Both the position numbers and the translations under genes were made by a program. 64,000 bases of DNA, from contig CM040449.1 of NCBI GenBank assembly GCA_022749755.1, positions 16,402,363 through 16,466,362 on the forward strand. Reading direction: 5' to 3'. Source of the DNA: Azadirachta indica. Lineage: Eukaryota > Streptophyta > Magnoliopsida > Sapindales > Meliaceae. Shown one piece after another: positions 1 through 11,500 of this stretch; positions within the stretch are counted from its first letter, which is position 1, and the number at the start of each line of letters is the position of its first letter. The notes under the pieces were generated by a model. It searched no databases. It saw only the letters and a list, made by a program, of their open reading frames with translations, and was not told the origin of the DNA.

Positions 1-183
1 TAACTAGTTATAATAGATATTAACAGAGTTTATTTAATTTTTAAATTATAACAGGTTAAATTACAAATTTTATTCAAATTTCAAATTAAAAAAAAATTAC
101 ATGATATATTACATATATTTTTTTTAATTTTTATGTAATTAGTTATAACATATCATTCTCGGAATAAGCAAAAGTATATATCA
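1..183. other. AT-rich spacer at window edge
   Basis: Only A/T-rich low-complexity sequence is visible, with no ORF or repeat that I can name. Confidence 0.5.
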
Positions 184-350
184 TTAAGGGCCTATTTGGT
201 TTTTTTTTTAACTAATATATGAATAAAATTATTCAAATATTTAAAAGGTGTATGTTTTCAACTTCTTTCTAAAACCTTGCTAAATATATTGGAATATAAT
301 TAAATTAAAAATTTTAACTTAAATCTAAGTGATAAAGTATATAAATGAAT
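184..350. repeat. End of a MITE-like DNA-transposon family (copy 1)
   Basis: The segment starts TTAAGGGCCTATTTGG followed by a T run. It matches the reverse complement of the right end of the element at 41634-42313, which reads TTAAGAGTTATTTG plus a T run. About 100 bp inward both share a stretch that includes AAAATTTTAACTTAAATCT. The other end of this copy was not found. The terminal layout suggests a non-autonomous terminal-inverted-repeat element, and the superfamily is not certain. Confidence 0.4.
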
Positions 351-1317
351 TAAATATTTTATTTCTTGATAATAATTTTAGTTTATTCTTTTTTTTAGCA
401 CTTTGATTTTAAATTCTATGAAACACTTTTGTTTTTTTTTACCATCTTTCTCTATTTTTACGTATTTAAAACAATATTACGATATAATTTATTTTTTTTA
501 TTCAATTATTAGTAATTCTTATATCATTTAAATTCTTAATTCATAATTTTTCTTTATATATCATATGAAAAACTTCATATATCATATGAAAAATAATGTA
601 TATACGAATATAATTTATTAAAAATTATTTTATTTATGAACTATTATGTCAACATAATAAAATTTTTTATAAAATATAAGTATAAATATATGTAATACTT
701 AAAAAGGGCATATATGTCGAAGTATTAGTTTCAAATTTTTTATTTTCATAAAAACAAATAACTTAATATTTATATTTAGATTTCAAATGAAAACAAACAT
801 AAAATTAAGACTCATATTTCAAAAATTCAAATTTCAGTCATATTCAAACTTCAGATTAAAAAAAAAAGGACAAATACAAACTAAGAGTCACAAATTATTT
901 TCTTGCTACCACCTTTTTGATCTAAATAGAAAACTAAGTTGTTGATACTAATTGTTGTCACATGATATGAGCAAGAAATTTTTAGGTTATGAAAAAGAAT
1001 CCCTTTTTTCTTCTTAGCTTTCTTATATATTAGTTAATTTCTTAGATTATTTAGAATATTAATCTTAGTAAAATTCCTATTAAAGATGATTAAGGATTTG
1101 GACCTTTCTTACCCTTAATTGGGCCAGGAAAATTTGGTTTGCGTTGCGTGACTCCTTTTAAGCCTCAAAACCTTAATTATTGAGGGTTTAGAAAAAATCT
1201 GCCTAGCAAGTTAGGTCTTTGTCATCCTCCTCAAGCCAATGAAATAGTGTTCGAGTTGACTTCTTGTTAGGAAAATCGTATCCAACATAAGTATTAATTA
1301 ATATTTTTTTATTACAA
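351..1317. other. AT-rich intergenic DNA, no gene seen
   Basis: No convincing ORF is present on either strand. The stretch 1080-1280 is less AT-rich (for example TTGGGCCAGG near 1120) but contains no recognisable coding motif. Confidence 0.5.
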
Positions 1318-1999
1318 ATATTATGATATTCCTCCCCCAAGGTTTCGGATTATGTCAATTAGATAGAAAGTATGAAAAATATATTATTTAACTCCCTTAC
1401 CTTTATGTTTGACCGTTGGTTGAACCTTCATGTGTAAGGATAAATGTGTAAAATTTCAGCCTTTGATATTTACTTTTTTTCTTCTTGAATAAGAAAACAT
1501 CACTTTTCCAAATCCTAACATAGCTATCGATAATGAAAGTTAGAAAAAATTTATTGTTATTTGATTTTAATTTTATAAATAAATTTTGATGAAACAAAAC
1601 CCTGAATAAAAACAAAACATATTTTATATTTTTTTGTCAATTTTATTAATCAATATCTCTGAGTGCTTTCATTTGAAAAATGTGTTGAAAAAATATTTTA
1701 TACTTCAAACCAACTTTTTAATTTTCTACATTTTTTTATAATCATTTTATTTATTGTATATACTTGAATTAACTAACACATACAATAAAACAAAAATAGG
1801 TATTTCAAAAATTAAAAAAAGGAATAAAGAAAAGAAAAGAATCATGTTTTAATAAAAGGTAAGTAATTGAGAGCATTTGAATAAATTTATTATTTGGGTT
1901 AGTTGACTAACAATTCCTGAGAAATAAGTGATACAGTTTCAATACCTTTTATTGAAGTAATATAATCTTAAACCTCAGGGGAGGAATATGATAATATCC
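1318..1999. mobile_element. MITE-like element with inverted termini (MULE-type)
   Basis: The left end reads ATTATGATATTCCTCCCCC then AAGGTTT. The reverse complement of the right end (about 1930-1999) reads ATTATCATATTCCTCCCC then TGAGGTTT. The similarity continues for roughly 60 bp with mismatches (GATTATGT versus GATTATAT). A CCTCCCC..GGTTT terminus is common in non-autonomous Mutator-like elements. The interior is AT-rich; a 70-codon ORF in it (1403-1615, minus) has no recognisable features. No clean target-site duplication was found. Confidence 0.5.
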
Positions 2000-2715
2000 A
2001 TTTTTAGTATTATTATTTGACTCTTAATCTTAAGCCAATGTTCATGTTCACGTACCATTTTATATAATTATGGAGGGAAGCAATTAATCACTCTTATGCT
2101 CACATTAGGTATTTATTTGGAAGTGTTACATTCTAATTATAATGCTATTCTAATAATGGATTTTTGATAATATTTAACATCATATTAATAAAATGCTAGA
2201 AAATACTTTTGGTATTTTCTGTTATTTACCTTCCATCTCATCACCCTCTATTTTTTTTTTTGGCCGAATTTATGTGCTCTTTCCAACACAAAAATTTTCC
2301 TTCTTCTTTCAAATAGAAAAACTCAGAAATTGGTACTTCATTTTATAATTTTTAAGCTAACTACAACATGAGAAATCTTCATAATATGTTATGTGTTTAT
2401 TGAGAAAATAAAGAAAAATGAATGTAAAATTACCACTTTGATAGGTGGGATTTGTGGATTTTTTGCAATTATGATTTAGGTTGTTCGGATTTGTGAATTT
2501 TTTTTTAATTGTAATTTAGTTTTGCTTCCATTTGTGGTTTTTAGAGGTTGTGATATGGGGTTTGTTTGATATGCTTATTTAGCTTAGAATTTGATTGATG
2601 ATGGTAGTGGCTTTTGGGAAGATGAACTTGTTTTGGAAAACTTGGAGTTTTGAAGCTATTGTTGTCAAAATAATTCCTTCGCAAAATTTTTCTTCAAATA
2701 ATCATTTTAAGTTTG
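2000..2715. other. Intergenic DNA with a weak tandem motif
   Basis: No gene was recognised. Around 2448-2560 a unit of about 40-50 bp that begins GATTTGTGGATTTTTT recurs two to three times with drift, which looks like a degenerate short tandem repeat. Confidence 0.4.
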
Positions 2716-3715
2716 ATTGTGAAGATATAATAATGAGATAAAGATAAAGAATTAGAGATATTAAAAAGGTGGTAGGACCCTACTTATGGCAACAATGGAA
2801 GCTTCCTAGTAATACTAATTGGTTATTATTTTCTATTTTAGCTTTGTGAATGTTTTGCTTAATGAAAATTTGTGGAATTTAATAGAACAAAATTATCACT
2901 ACTTAAAAATAAAAACTATTATTGATTGCTTATTAGTATAGTGATATGCTTTATTGACATTAGTTTAAAGCAAGAAAGTAGCTCCAGTCGATGACATTAA
3001 ATAAAATAGCACGACAAAAGTATCAGTATTTACTGTACTCAAGATATCAACAGCTTATTACGACTATTATATCTAAAATCATTGATGCTTTTATAATGAC
3101 AAAGTTGTTTGAATTTTTATAATTGTATATATTACTTATTCGCAGACACAAGATTAGTATCAATAAATATTTTTTGAATAAAAAAATTAAAAATAATATT
3201 TATTATCAATAATATTATTTTAAGTTATCATCTAATAATTCAAATTAATTTTTAACAGCAATATAATAATTAAAATGAACCTAGCTGTACTGTAATTATT
3301 CTAAATCAAATTTTAAAAATTAAACTTGCAAATCGAAACATAATTGAATGCACATTATCTTAAAATACAAATATATAAAATTCAAGAGTTAAATCTCAAA
3401 CATAACAAGTTTCACATTTCCAGCTTGGATCATATAAAATGACCAACACAAAGTCATTTATCTATGGACATACAATTCTATATATATGCCCAGAAAGTAA
3501 AACACATTATGCCAAGTTAAAGTACATTACAAAATCTGATCTGGTAATGTACTCTAAATTTTCTTAATTGCCTAGGTTGGACTATGCGTTAGCATCTTCT
3601 TCCAGCGTGTAAATACTAATTAATTGAAACAAAAAATAAAATATGAATATTTATGAGCTTTTCTTTTAAACCGAATTTTTGCAATGTAGAAATTACAATG
3701 AAGAAGAAGAAAGAT
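2716..3715. repeat. Degenerate ~1-kb direct repeat, unit 1
   Basis: The segment is collinear with 4035-5035. Shared landmarks in the same order are GATTGTGA, GGTGGTAGGACC, TTTTCTATTTTAG, CACTGTACTCAAG, AAGATTAGT and ACAAAGTCATTTA, followed by a cluster of CATCTTCTTCC and GTAAATACTAATTAATT. Divergence is substantial, with many indels, so the duplication is old. On the minus strand the last cluster reads like a short terminal exon: GAAGAAGATGCTAACGCATAG gives EEDANA and a stop, but the splice-acceptor AG seen in unit 2 is altered here. Confidence 0.65.
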
Positions 3716-3738
3716 AAGCACACATTAGCAAATTCTAA

Positions 3739-3987
3739 TTAATTCCAAGGCCTTAACTTCGAAATGTAATATGAAATCATAGAGTTATGGGGAACAAACG
3801 TTACTGCTAGCTCAGCTAAATACTTAAATCTCTCAGGATAGCCAAATGAATTGAACAAGCTTTTCATTGGATCCCACCAAAATAATGAATTCAATTGGCC
3901 TTGGAGGGTAGGTAATCTAAAATATGGTCCAAACAGATGGTTTAGTTTATTTGGAAGATGAAGATAGTGATGAAATTCATGCTGCAA
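3739..3987 (-). pseudogene. Unrecognised ORF, possible exon remnant
   Basis: This open frame of 82 codons lies between the two copies of the ~1-kb duplication. Its composition is protein-like: it is rich in aromatic residues and Pro, with FGPYFRLPTLQGQLNSLFWW in the middle and ending SKLRPWN. I do not recognise the family. It has no signal peptide or membrane helix that I can argue for. The candidate terminal exon of unit 1 (stop near 3582-3584) lies downstream on the same strand, so ORF plus exon could be remnants of one host gene. No convincing splice donor follows the ORF. It could also be a chance ORF. Confidence 0.3.
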
Positions 3988-4034
3988 ATTATTTCAAGGA
4001 AAAATAATTTCTCATCCAACTTGGTAGAGAAAGC

Positions 4035-5035
4035 TAATTTGATTGTGATAAGATAAAAGAAAGAGATAAAGATAAGAATTAGAGATAAGGAAAAAGGGTG
4101 GTAGGACCATAATTATGGCAATAATTGAGGCTTACCAGTAAATATAAATTGATTGTTGTTTTCTATTTTAGTTCTTTTTAATATTTTGCTTAATGAGAAA
4201 TTTTAGAATTTGATAAAAAAAATTATATACTACTAAGAAAATGACCATTATTGACTGCTCGTTGGTGTCAATAATATTTTTTTAACTGACACTAGTTCCA
4301 AATCATGTAATAACTTCAGCCAATAAATGCTGACACTAAATAAAGTATCACGACAAAAATATTAACATTCACTGTACTCAAGGTATCAATAGCTTATTGA
4401 AACTATTGTATTTAAAATCATTGATATTTTTACAATATTAGAGTTGTTTGAATTTCTATAATGATATTGATTATTCACTCACACAAGATTAGTTTCAATA
4501 AATTTTTTCATAATAAAAAAAATTAAAATAATATTTATTATTGATAATATTATACTAATTTATTATTCAATAATGCTAATTAAAATAACTTGTAATGTAA
4601 TTATTCTAAATCAAATTTTAAAAATTAAACTTGCAAATCAAAGCATAATTGGATACAAACTTTCAATGCAAATATATGCAATTAAAAAGAGTTAAATCTC
4701 AAACATATCAAGTTTTATATTTCCAGTTTGGATCAGACAAAATAACCAACACAAAGTCATTTACATACGAACATACAATTCTATATATATACTACCCAAA
4801 AACTCAAACAAAATATATTAAGTTAAAGCACATTACAGAATCTGATCAGATCATTTAATGTACTATAAATTCCACTTCATTGACTAGCAATTAGTCTCTT
4901 GGTTGGACTGTGCATCAGTATCTTCTTCCTGCCTGTAAATACTAATTAATTAAGCAAATAATAAAATATGAATATTTATGAGATTTTCTTTTAAACATAA
5001 TTTTTGTATCTACAAATTACAATTGAAGAAGAAGG
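4035..5035. repeat. Degenerate ~1-kb direct repeat, unit 2
   Basis: This is the second copy of the segment at 2716-3715, in the same orientation and separated from it by about 320 bp. On the minus strand it has a candidate terminal exon at about 4884-4932: a TTTACAG acceptor is followed by codons for EEDTDAQSNQETNC and a TAG stop. Unit 1 stops earlier, after EEDANA. An acidic, polar tail of this kind is common at plant protein C-termini, but the gene is not identified. Confidence 0.6.
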
Positions 5036-5363
5036 AACATAAGCTTTGTCTCTCAAAAAATTAAATTTTTTTTTAAAATGTATGCAATGTAATTCTAGCA
5101 AGAATGAAGCCTTGTCTCTCTTTTGGTTAGTATGAGGAATGAGCTCTCTCAATACATCTGAAATGTGCAATAGAAATTATAATATTTAGTTCCTAAATGT
5201 GTTCACAACTACTTCTAGAGCGATTGATCAATTAATTGCAACTAATAGGAAGAAGGGTAGTGATACTAAGTACATGCAAAATAATTTTTATCATACTATA
5301 TAGAATCCTTTTTATCTTGCATAATCAAATATAAAAACTATACTAGCTAGCTATATTAAATTA
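5036..5363. other. Intergenic DNA, nothing recognised
   Basis: No ORF or repeat could be named. The left end of the CACTA-like element follows directly. Confidence 0.5.
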
Positions 5364-6075
5364 TTACTAAAAAAAATAAATTTTAGCGACAACACATGTC
5401 GCCAAAAGTGACAAAATTCATCGTTAAAAGCTTTAGCAACAACATATATGTCATCGCCAATGTTGTCGCTAAAAGCTAGTCGCTAAAGGTTTTGGCGACA
5501 ACAAACATCCGTCGCCACTAAAGCATTCAGTGACCACAGTCATGTTGTCCCCAAAAGTATTAACAGTGACAACATACTTTGTCGCCAACAATTATCATCC
5601 AAGACAATGTCATCGCCAAAGGTGGCCATCGAAACCTTTTAGCAACAACAATGCGATCGTTGCCAAAGACTTTAATAGCGACGAAAGCAGTCATCACCAA
5701 ACATTCTAATAGCATCAATCCTATTCGCCGCTAAAAACCTTATCAGCGGAAGCACTGTCGTCACCAAAAAGCTAATTCCTCAACAAAACAACTGTCATCA
5801 CCAAAATATTCTTTAGCAGTGACGACATGTTGTTCTAATAGATGTATTGGCAACATGTTATTGTCACCAAAGGCAACAAACAGAACTTTAAGTGATGATC
5901 TTTTTTGTTGCTAAAACACACTTCGGTGACGACATTGTCATTGTTGATACCAATTTCAGCGATGATATCTATCATTGCCAAATCCCCTCAATGACAACTT
6001 GTTAACGCCTAGAACTTCGTAGGTAGTTTTGGCAATCACATTTTTGTCGTTGCTAAAACCTATTTTGCTATAATA
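5364..6075 (-). mobile_element. CACTA (En/Spm-like) terminal and subterminal region
   Basis: The left edge TACTAAAAAAAATAAA resembles the CACTACAAAAA terminus of plant CACTA elements. It is followed by about 680 bp packed with short motifs in both orientations: GTCGCCAAAA, TTTAGCGACAACA, GTTGTCGCTAAAAG, GGCGACAACA and many one-base variants. Dense subterminal repeats of a GTCGC-type motif are characteristic of plant CACTA elements, where they bind the transposase. The matching opposite terminus was not found, so the element is truncated or its far end has decayed. The linked transposase-type coding remnants lie at 6391-7056 on the minus strand. Confidence 0.7.
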
Positions 6076-6390
6076 ATTTTGTTGCCCATATTTTATTAGT
6101 CTTCATTGTATATTGTAATATCTAATATTTGTTGCCGTAAATTGGTATCTTAAATTTCATTTATATAAATTTAATTTATCAATTATAATATAAACTAAAT
6201 AGATAATGATAAACATAAAGAGTAATTTAAATAATAAAAAAGACTAAAATGAAAAAGACTAAATTCATTAGACATAAATATGAATATCATCATAAATATT
6301 GTTTGAAAAAAAGAAAGTATTAATACAACTAAGAATATGAAAGAGAAAATCGATCTGTTGGCAACTCTGACAAGAAGGATTTAACATCCT

Positions 6391-7056
6391 TCAATTCATT
6401 TTCATAAGTCTATAGCTTATTTTCAATAATCGTAGCTTATCTTCAGTAAATTGTAAGTGAGGTTTTGTTGATTCTAGCTCAAGTCGAGTAAATTCTAGCT
6501 CACCATGTAAACCTGCATTGTTGTAAAAAGAAACTCGAAACATCATGTGCTCATTTGCGTTTGGGAAGCACCCTATAATAGTGCAATTAATTGCCAAATA
6601 CTTGACGATAAATTTTCACATGTCTGTAATTGGTTGAGATCCCTCCTCAAGTGACAGTTGTTGTATGTCCATCATTTTTTCCTATTTGAAAATAGATGCT
6701 ATTAAAAAAAAAAAAAAATTTCAAATTTAAAAATAAATTAATTTAATTTAAATAAATAAACAAATGATGAAGAACTTACATGCGGCTTTTGTGCATCCAA
6801 ATTAATCCGCCCATTTCTTTCATTATAATACATCGCATGAAAATGATACAGAAAATTTTGATAATAACTGGAATTATCACTCTATTACAATAAAATGTTT
6901 AAAAAAATTACATATTTAGCATAATAGTTCAATCAATTTTTATACAATTTTATACTAAAAGATTTAAAACTATAGTAAGAACCTGAAAACTTTGTACACA
7001 ATGAGCGTAAAAAGGTTTTGATCCAGCTCAATGATTGAATGGAAGTTTACTCCTAT
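6391..7056 (-). pseudogene. CACTA-element transposase-associated protein remnant
   Basis: Three exon-like pieces read in order on the minus strand. The piece around 7050-6983 encodes AGSKPFYAHCVQSFQ. The piece around 6872-6782 encodes FLYHFHAMYYNERNGRINLD followed by AQKPH and a GTAAGT donor-like site. The third, after an AG acceptor near 6680, encodes MMDIQQLSLEEGSQPIT, an in-frame stop, and then a 68-codon open stretch ending in a Leu/Glu/Lys-rich, coiled-coil-like tail. The order (GSKPF block, NGR..D block, LEEGSQP block, coiled coil) resembles the plant En/Spm 'Transposase_24'-type protein. I judge this from memory of the family, not from a search. Stops and missing pieces make it non-functional. 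It belongs with the subterminal repeats at 5364-6075. Confidence 0.55.
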
Positions 7057-8593
7057 TTTTATCATTTTTTTTTTTTTGCATCTTTTCTAAAGCACAAGAT
7101 AAAATGTTTAAAAAAGAAAAAATATAAGACATATTAGACGTAACACAACATTAAAGGCAAACAACCAAGCAAATTCTTAACTAAGAAAAGTAGGAAATTA
7201 CTTACATGTGAACTAAACAACATACTTTAAAGGATATTAAAAATAAGAAATGAAAAGGTATGCATGCATGCTAATGTTCATGCCCCATCTGCCTCAAAAC
7301 AACCAATTAACTTTAATTCTAAAGATATATATAAATATTAGAAATCCCTCAACATTTTAAATTGGCAATATGTTCAGTTTTCAAAAAATGCATATATGTT
7401 CAGTTTTAGAAATCCCTCTGTATCCTTTCAATTTTAGGGAAATGCATATATGTTCAAAATAAATAATTAATTGAATTCAAATAAGAACTTTTAATAAATT
7501 CAAATAAGAAACAAACATAAAAAGTACATATATTTATGCATTTATTTGTTCTGATAACATGCAAAAAGAAAAAAAGTTCAAACAAGGGGAAAGCGTAATC
7601 CCACTCAGAAATTGTTATTAATTGGAAGCATAAATAAGTTCACAATTATAACTCAATAAATAAACCAAACCATAAATCAATAATAATCAATGCATCAATT
7701 TTTTATTATTAACCAATTAATGTAATATAACTCATCATCATGGCATTATGTAATCTGTAAACGCAGCAGAAGCAACATAAACACACAATATTTAATAGCC
7801 TAAAATCAAAAAGTAACTTCCAAAAAAATGTTGCCAAAAATCATAAGAGCCGCAAAATCAATATCAAAACTTATAAGATTTATCAATCAATATGAAATCC
7901 CTATTTCAAAAAAGAGTGACAAAATCAAACCATAATCAATTTGAAATCAATATTTACTGTTTTAGGAAAGAAAAAATTAAACTATGATTTGAAATTCTTG
8001 CTTAACAAATGTGAGAAAGAAAGAGGAAGCTTTTGGTGATAGTTTGAAAAGAAACTCACAAGCTCCAATTAGTAGATCTCTTGAAAAAGAAATTGAATTA
8101 CAATTGAATGGATGGACGTCGACACCGAGAATAATGAAGTTGGACAAATACTGGGGTTTGGTAGTCACATTACATCACCAAAAGCACAACTTCAAATTAT
8201 CATTTGGTTTCCAAACACAAACAACTACAACAGATAATCTCACTCTCCACCAGTCTCCCCAGTTACTAAAGAAAGATCATTATTCCTAACATAAATAAAT
8301 TTTTAGCTTCTTTAATGGATTCTTTTTTAATGGGAAGGACATTTTACAAACACAAGGAATCCATTTTATAAACAAAATAGCTTACCTAGTTTTGGTTTGA
8401 TACTTCCTAGCAACCAAAATATAAATTGGCTGAACTACAAAGACAATGCAAGCCGTCCCTCAAGGATGTGATTTACACATAACTTTCAGAACACTGTAAC
8501 ATTAGGGTAAGAATGAGCTAAAGAATTTGTACTTGAAATAATTTCACCCTCACTAAGCTTTAAAAATTTTATAGAATATGTATGTCTTGAATC
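7057..8593. other. Spacer left of Copia-1, no gene recognised
   Basis: The sequence is mostly AT-rich. A 92-codon ORF at 8011-8289 (plus), MRKKEEAFGDSLKRN onward, overlaps a 63-codon ORF on the other strand. Neither shows a motif that I recognise. This stretch could contain the missing 5' end of the CACTA element. Bases 8589-8593 (GAATC) form the likely left target-site duplication of Copia-1. Confidence 0.4.
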
Positions 8594-9006
8594 TATTAGA
8601 ACTCAAATATGATTTAAATATGTTTTAATAATCGTAAATAACATATAGATCAAATGTATAATTAAACTTTGAACAAACATACCTCCAGTCATTGACGTCT
8701 TTCGCAATCTGATGACGAAGCATTATGGTTTAAGGTTTTTCTAAACCTTACACAATTCTATATGATGGTGTATATTAACTGAAGAGAAATTGTTAGCTTG
8801 GGGACATAACTAAGGGAATGCTTGCATTTATAGGCTCTATCCATCATAGAAGCCACGAAAAAAAAACTATTACAAACTATTAGATTATGTAACCAATTGT
8901 TAGAATATGTAACCAAATGCCAAAAACTGCCAAAAATTGTATAATATACGTTCCTACCTAAAATAATAAAAAATCATGGTACACCTATAATTAAAAAATT
9001 CTAAAA
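8594..9006 (-). repeat. Copia-1 3' LTR
   Basis: It aligns with 22014-22410. Shared landmarks include AACATATAGATCAAATGT, AAACATACCTC, TAAACCTTA, TATATGATGGT, GAATGCTTG and TAATATACG. Left terminus TATTAGAAC is a decayed copy of TGTTAGAAC. Confidence 0.85.
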
Positions 9007-9019
9007 TTCTCTCACTTGG
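9007..9019 (-). other. Copia-1 polypurine tract
   Basis: The minus strand reads CCAAGTGAGAGAA immediately before the 3' LTR. This is the expected plus-strand priming site of the element. Confidence 0.65.
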
Positions 9020-9319
9020 TCCACATATTTCACCATTTACTATCTAAGAAACAAAATACATGAATCATGGTAATAGGTTCTCTAAAAACATGTATTACCT
9101 TTCATGTATCACTATGCATTACGTCTCTTAAACAGTTACTCATATAAATTTAATGAATAAACCTCATGTTTATTTTAGGCCTAAACATTAATGATATTTC
9201 TCAAATTAATAAATGTATGCGCAATTGATAATCAAATATAAGAAAATATCATAACATAAATAGAATTTCATTACAATCAACTTTCGTCCATATAACAAAA
9301 ATCATGAAAAGGAACCAAG

Positions 9320-10058
9320 TCCTATTCGATCTAAAAGATCCTTAAATATCTACAGTGGCATGCCTTTCGTTAAAGGACTAGCAAACATCAACATAGAAAA
9401 GAACCACTATTTTGTCTTTAACATATTCTCTTATGGCTAAATACTTGATGTCAATGTGTTTGTTTCAATTACCACTTTTATTATTTTTAGCCATAAAAAT
9501 TGTAACTGAATTATCATAATATATCCTTAATGGCCTAAAAATTGAATCCATAATTCTAAGCCTAGATATGAAATTCTTCATCCATACACCGTGCGAGATA
9601 GCCTCAGAATAAGATACGAACCTAGCCTCTATAGTAAAAGAAGCAATCAAAGTTTGCTTTGCACTCTTCCAAGACACCATACAAGCTACACTAGGTGAAT
9701 AATATTTTATTTGAAATCTCTCTAAAATTTTGTTGATATAGGTCTCTTGAGACAAACGCAAAATACCTCGAAATTTATTTTTATGTATCTTAATACCAAT
9801 GACACAATATGCACCACCTATATCCTTCATGTCAAAATTTTCAGAAAGAAACTATTTCACCTCATATAACAACACCTTATCATTGGCCTTCTTATATATA
9901 CATTGATCCTTGATGTTCACTGCGAAACCAAATGAAGAAATAATATCATTAAATTTCAAATACCACCGACAGGAGGCTTGTTGCAAGCCATATATGAATT
10001 TCTTGAGCTTGCAAACCAAATGCTCACTATTGTTAGAGGAAAATCCTTCTGGTCGTTT
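9320..10058 (-). pseudogene. Copia-1 RT C-terminal half and RNase H
   Basis: After the Athila-1 junction the frame resumes with the Copia RT block RPEGF, then HLVCKLKKFIYGLQQASCRW (KxxYGLKQA-type motif) and DQCIYKK. This is followed almost at once by KDIGGAYCVIGIKI. The catalytic YVDD segment that normally lies between these last two blocks is missing. RT then jumps from ETYINKILERF to SWKSAKQTLIASFTIEARF, the start of the Copia RNase H, skipping the connection region. Later RNase H blocks (IYYDNSVTIFMAKN, KHIDIKYLAIREYV) extend to about 9320. Two internal deletions plus stops make it inactive. Confidence 0.8.
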
Positions 10059-10063
10059 CTTAT

Positions 10064-11500
10064 TGTTGTGTGATTTGACAAACGCAAGTGCATGTTGTTG
10101 CAAACAAGTAATATAAGGTGAGTAGAGTATCGTTCCCATGAGGAGTAATCGCCGATTAATTACTGAAAATAATATTTCTTAAATTTATTTGAAGAAACAA
10201 AAAATGATTGTGATAAGGAAAATTAAAAGAAACTCAAATGACTACAATTTAATACATACAATCAGAAAAGGAAATTTCAATGAGAATAATATTAGAGCTA
10301 ATAATTTAACTCAATTTACTCATACCTAGTTCCTCAAATTGTATTATCATAATTAATCCCTATGTTGCTAGTTGATTATTCTAACCTATTCGACTATCTC
10401 TCTCGAGATCAGTCAAATCTATTGCTCGTTTACATGCTTACCATATCTCTATATAAATACAAAATAAATGGAAATGCATTATGAGCAATAATAATCATTG
10501 AACCTCCTACACAAACCACATTGATACATCTCTGTTCAATACGCAATTTGTGATGTTTATCAACTGATTTAAACAAAATAAATATTTCTTAATATTCATT
10601 GGTCCATAAATCAATTAATTAATGGCCAGTTAATTAATCGCATTAAGTTCCTGATAAACACGCAACATAGATTATTAATAAAAATAACACAATAATCAGA
10701 ACATGGTGTTTTCAAAAGATTAAACCATTGCCCTAAATATTAAATTTAGCAACTCATAAAAATGGGTTTACAACTAATATTCATCAATTCAATCATCCTC
10801 AACATATTCAAATTGTAATAATGCTAAATTTAATACAATAAATAAGATAAGAGTATAAAGATAAACTAAGTTGGAGAGCTTTTTCTTCAAAATATTCTCT
10901 TGCTTTCTTCCTAAACAACGCTCTCTATCTTTTCTCTATCTCCACCTTCCTTTTTTTCCAAGCATTCCCTTTCCAAAGTGGCTCCTTCTTCGCCAAACCT
11001 TCAAAATATATAACTCTACGTTTTCCCAAACCAAGTCATCCAAAACTCATCCAAGGGCTGAGATTTAGCCCCAAAACAGATGCGTATATGAACCCATCGA
11101 GCACGAGAGTGCTCAAACGATGTAGTAGCATGACTTTATGAGCAGGGATGGCATGGCCACGCTACTTAATGGCATAGTCACACCACACATTCTGCCTATG
11201 GGCAAAATGCATGGCGCCATCGTGCCATAAACAACTCTTCTTCATATTTTGAAATTCTTGCAATTTGGTCCTTGTGGCTTTACATTTTAGTCACTGAATG
11301 TTTTGCATTTTAATCCTTGATTTTCTTGTGATTTGGTTCCCGAACATCTTCTTTTTCGAACTGAATTCACTTTAGATGGCTAGTTTTCTCACTTTCTATA
11401 CAATACAGCCAAACCACATCAAATACCAATAAGACTTGAGAATTAAACAAACAAATCAAGTTAAGAGTGAATGATAAGCGTGTGTTTTATGCATTTATTA
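10064..11500 (-). repeat. Athila-1 3' LTR
   Basis: It aligns end to end with 16882-18276. Shared blocks include AAGTGCATGTTGT, AATTTATTTGAAGAA, TCAGAACATGGTGTTTTC, CTGAGATTTAGCCCC and GAGTGAATGATAAGC. The segment 11100-11230 is locally GC-richer and carries repeated GGCATGGC/GCCATG-type words, which also occur in the Athila-2 LTR. Confidence 0.88.

Noticed and set aside
8011..8289. 92-codon plus-strand ORF left of Copia-1
   Set aside because: It has no recognisable family, overlaps an ORF on the opposite strand and shows no gene signals.
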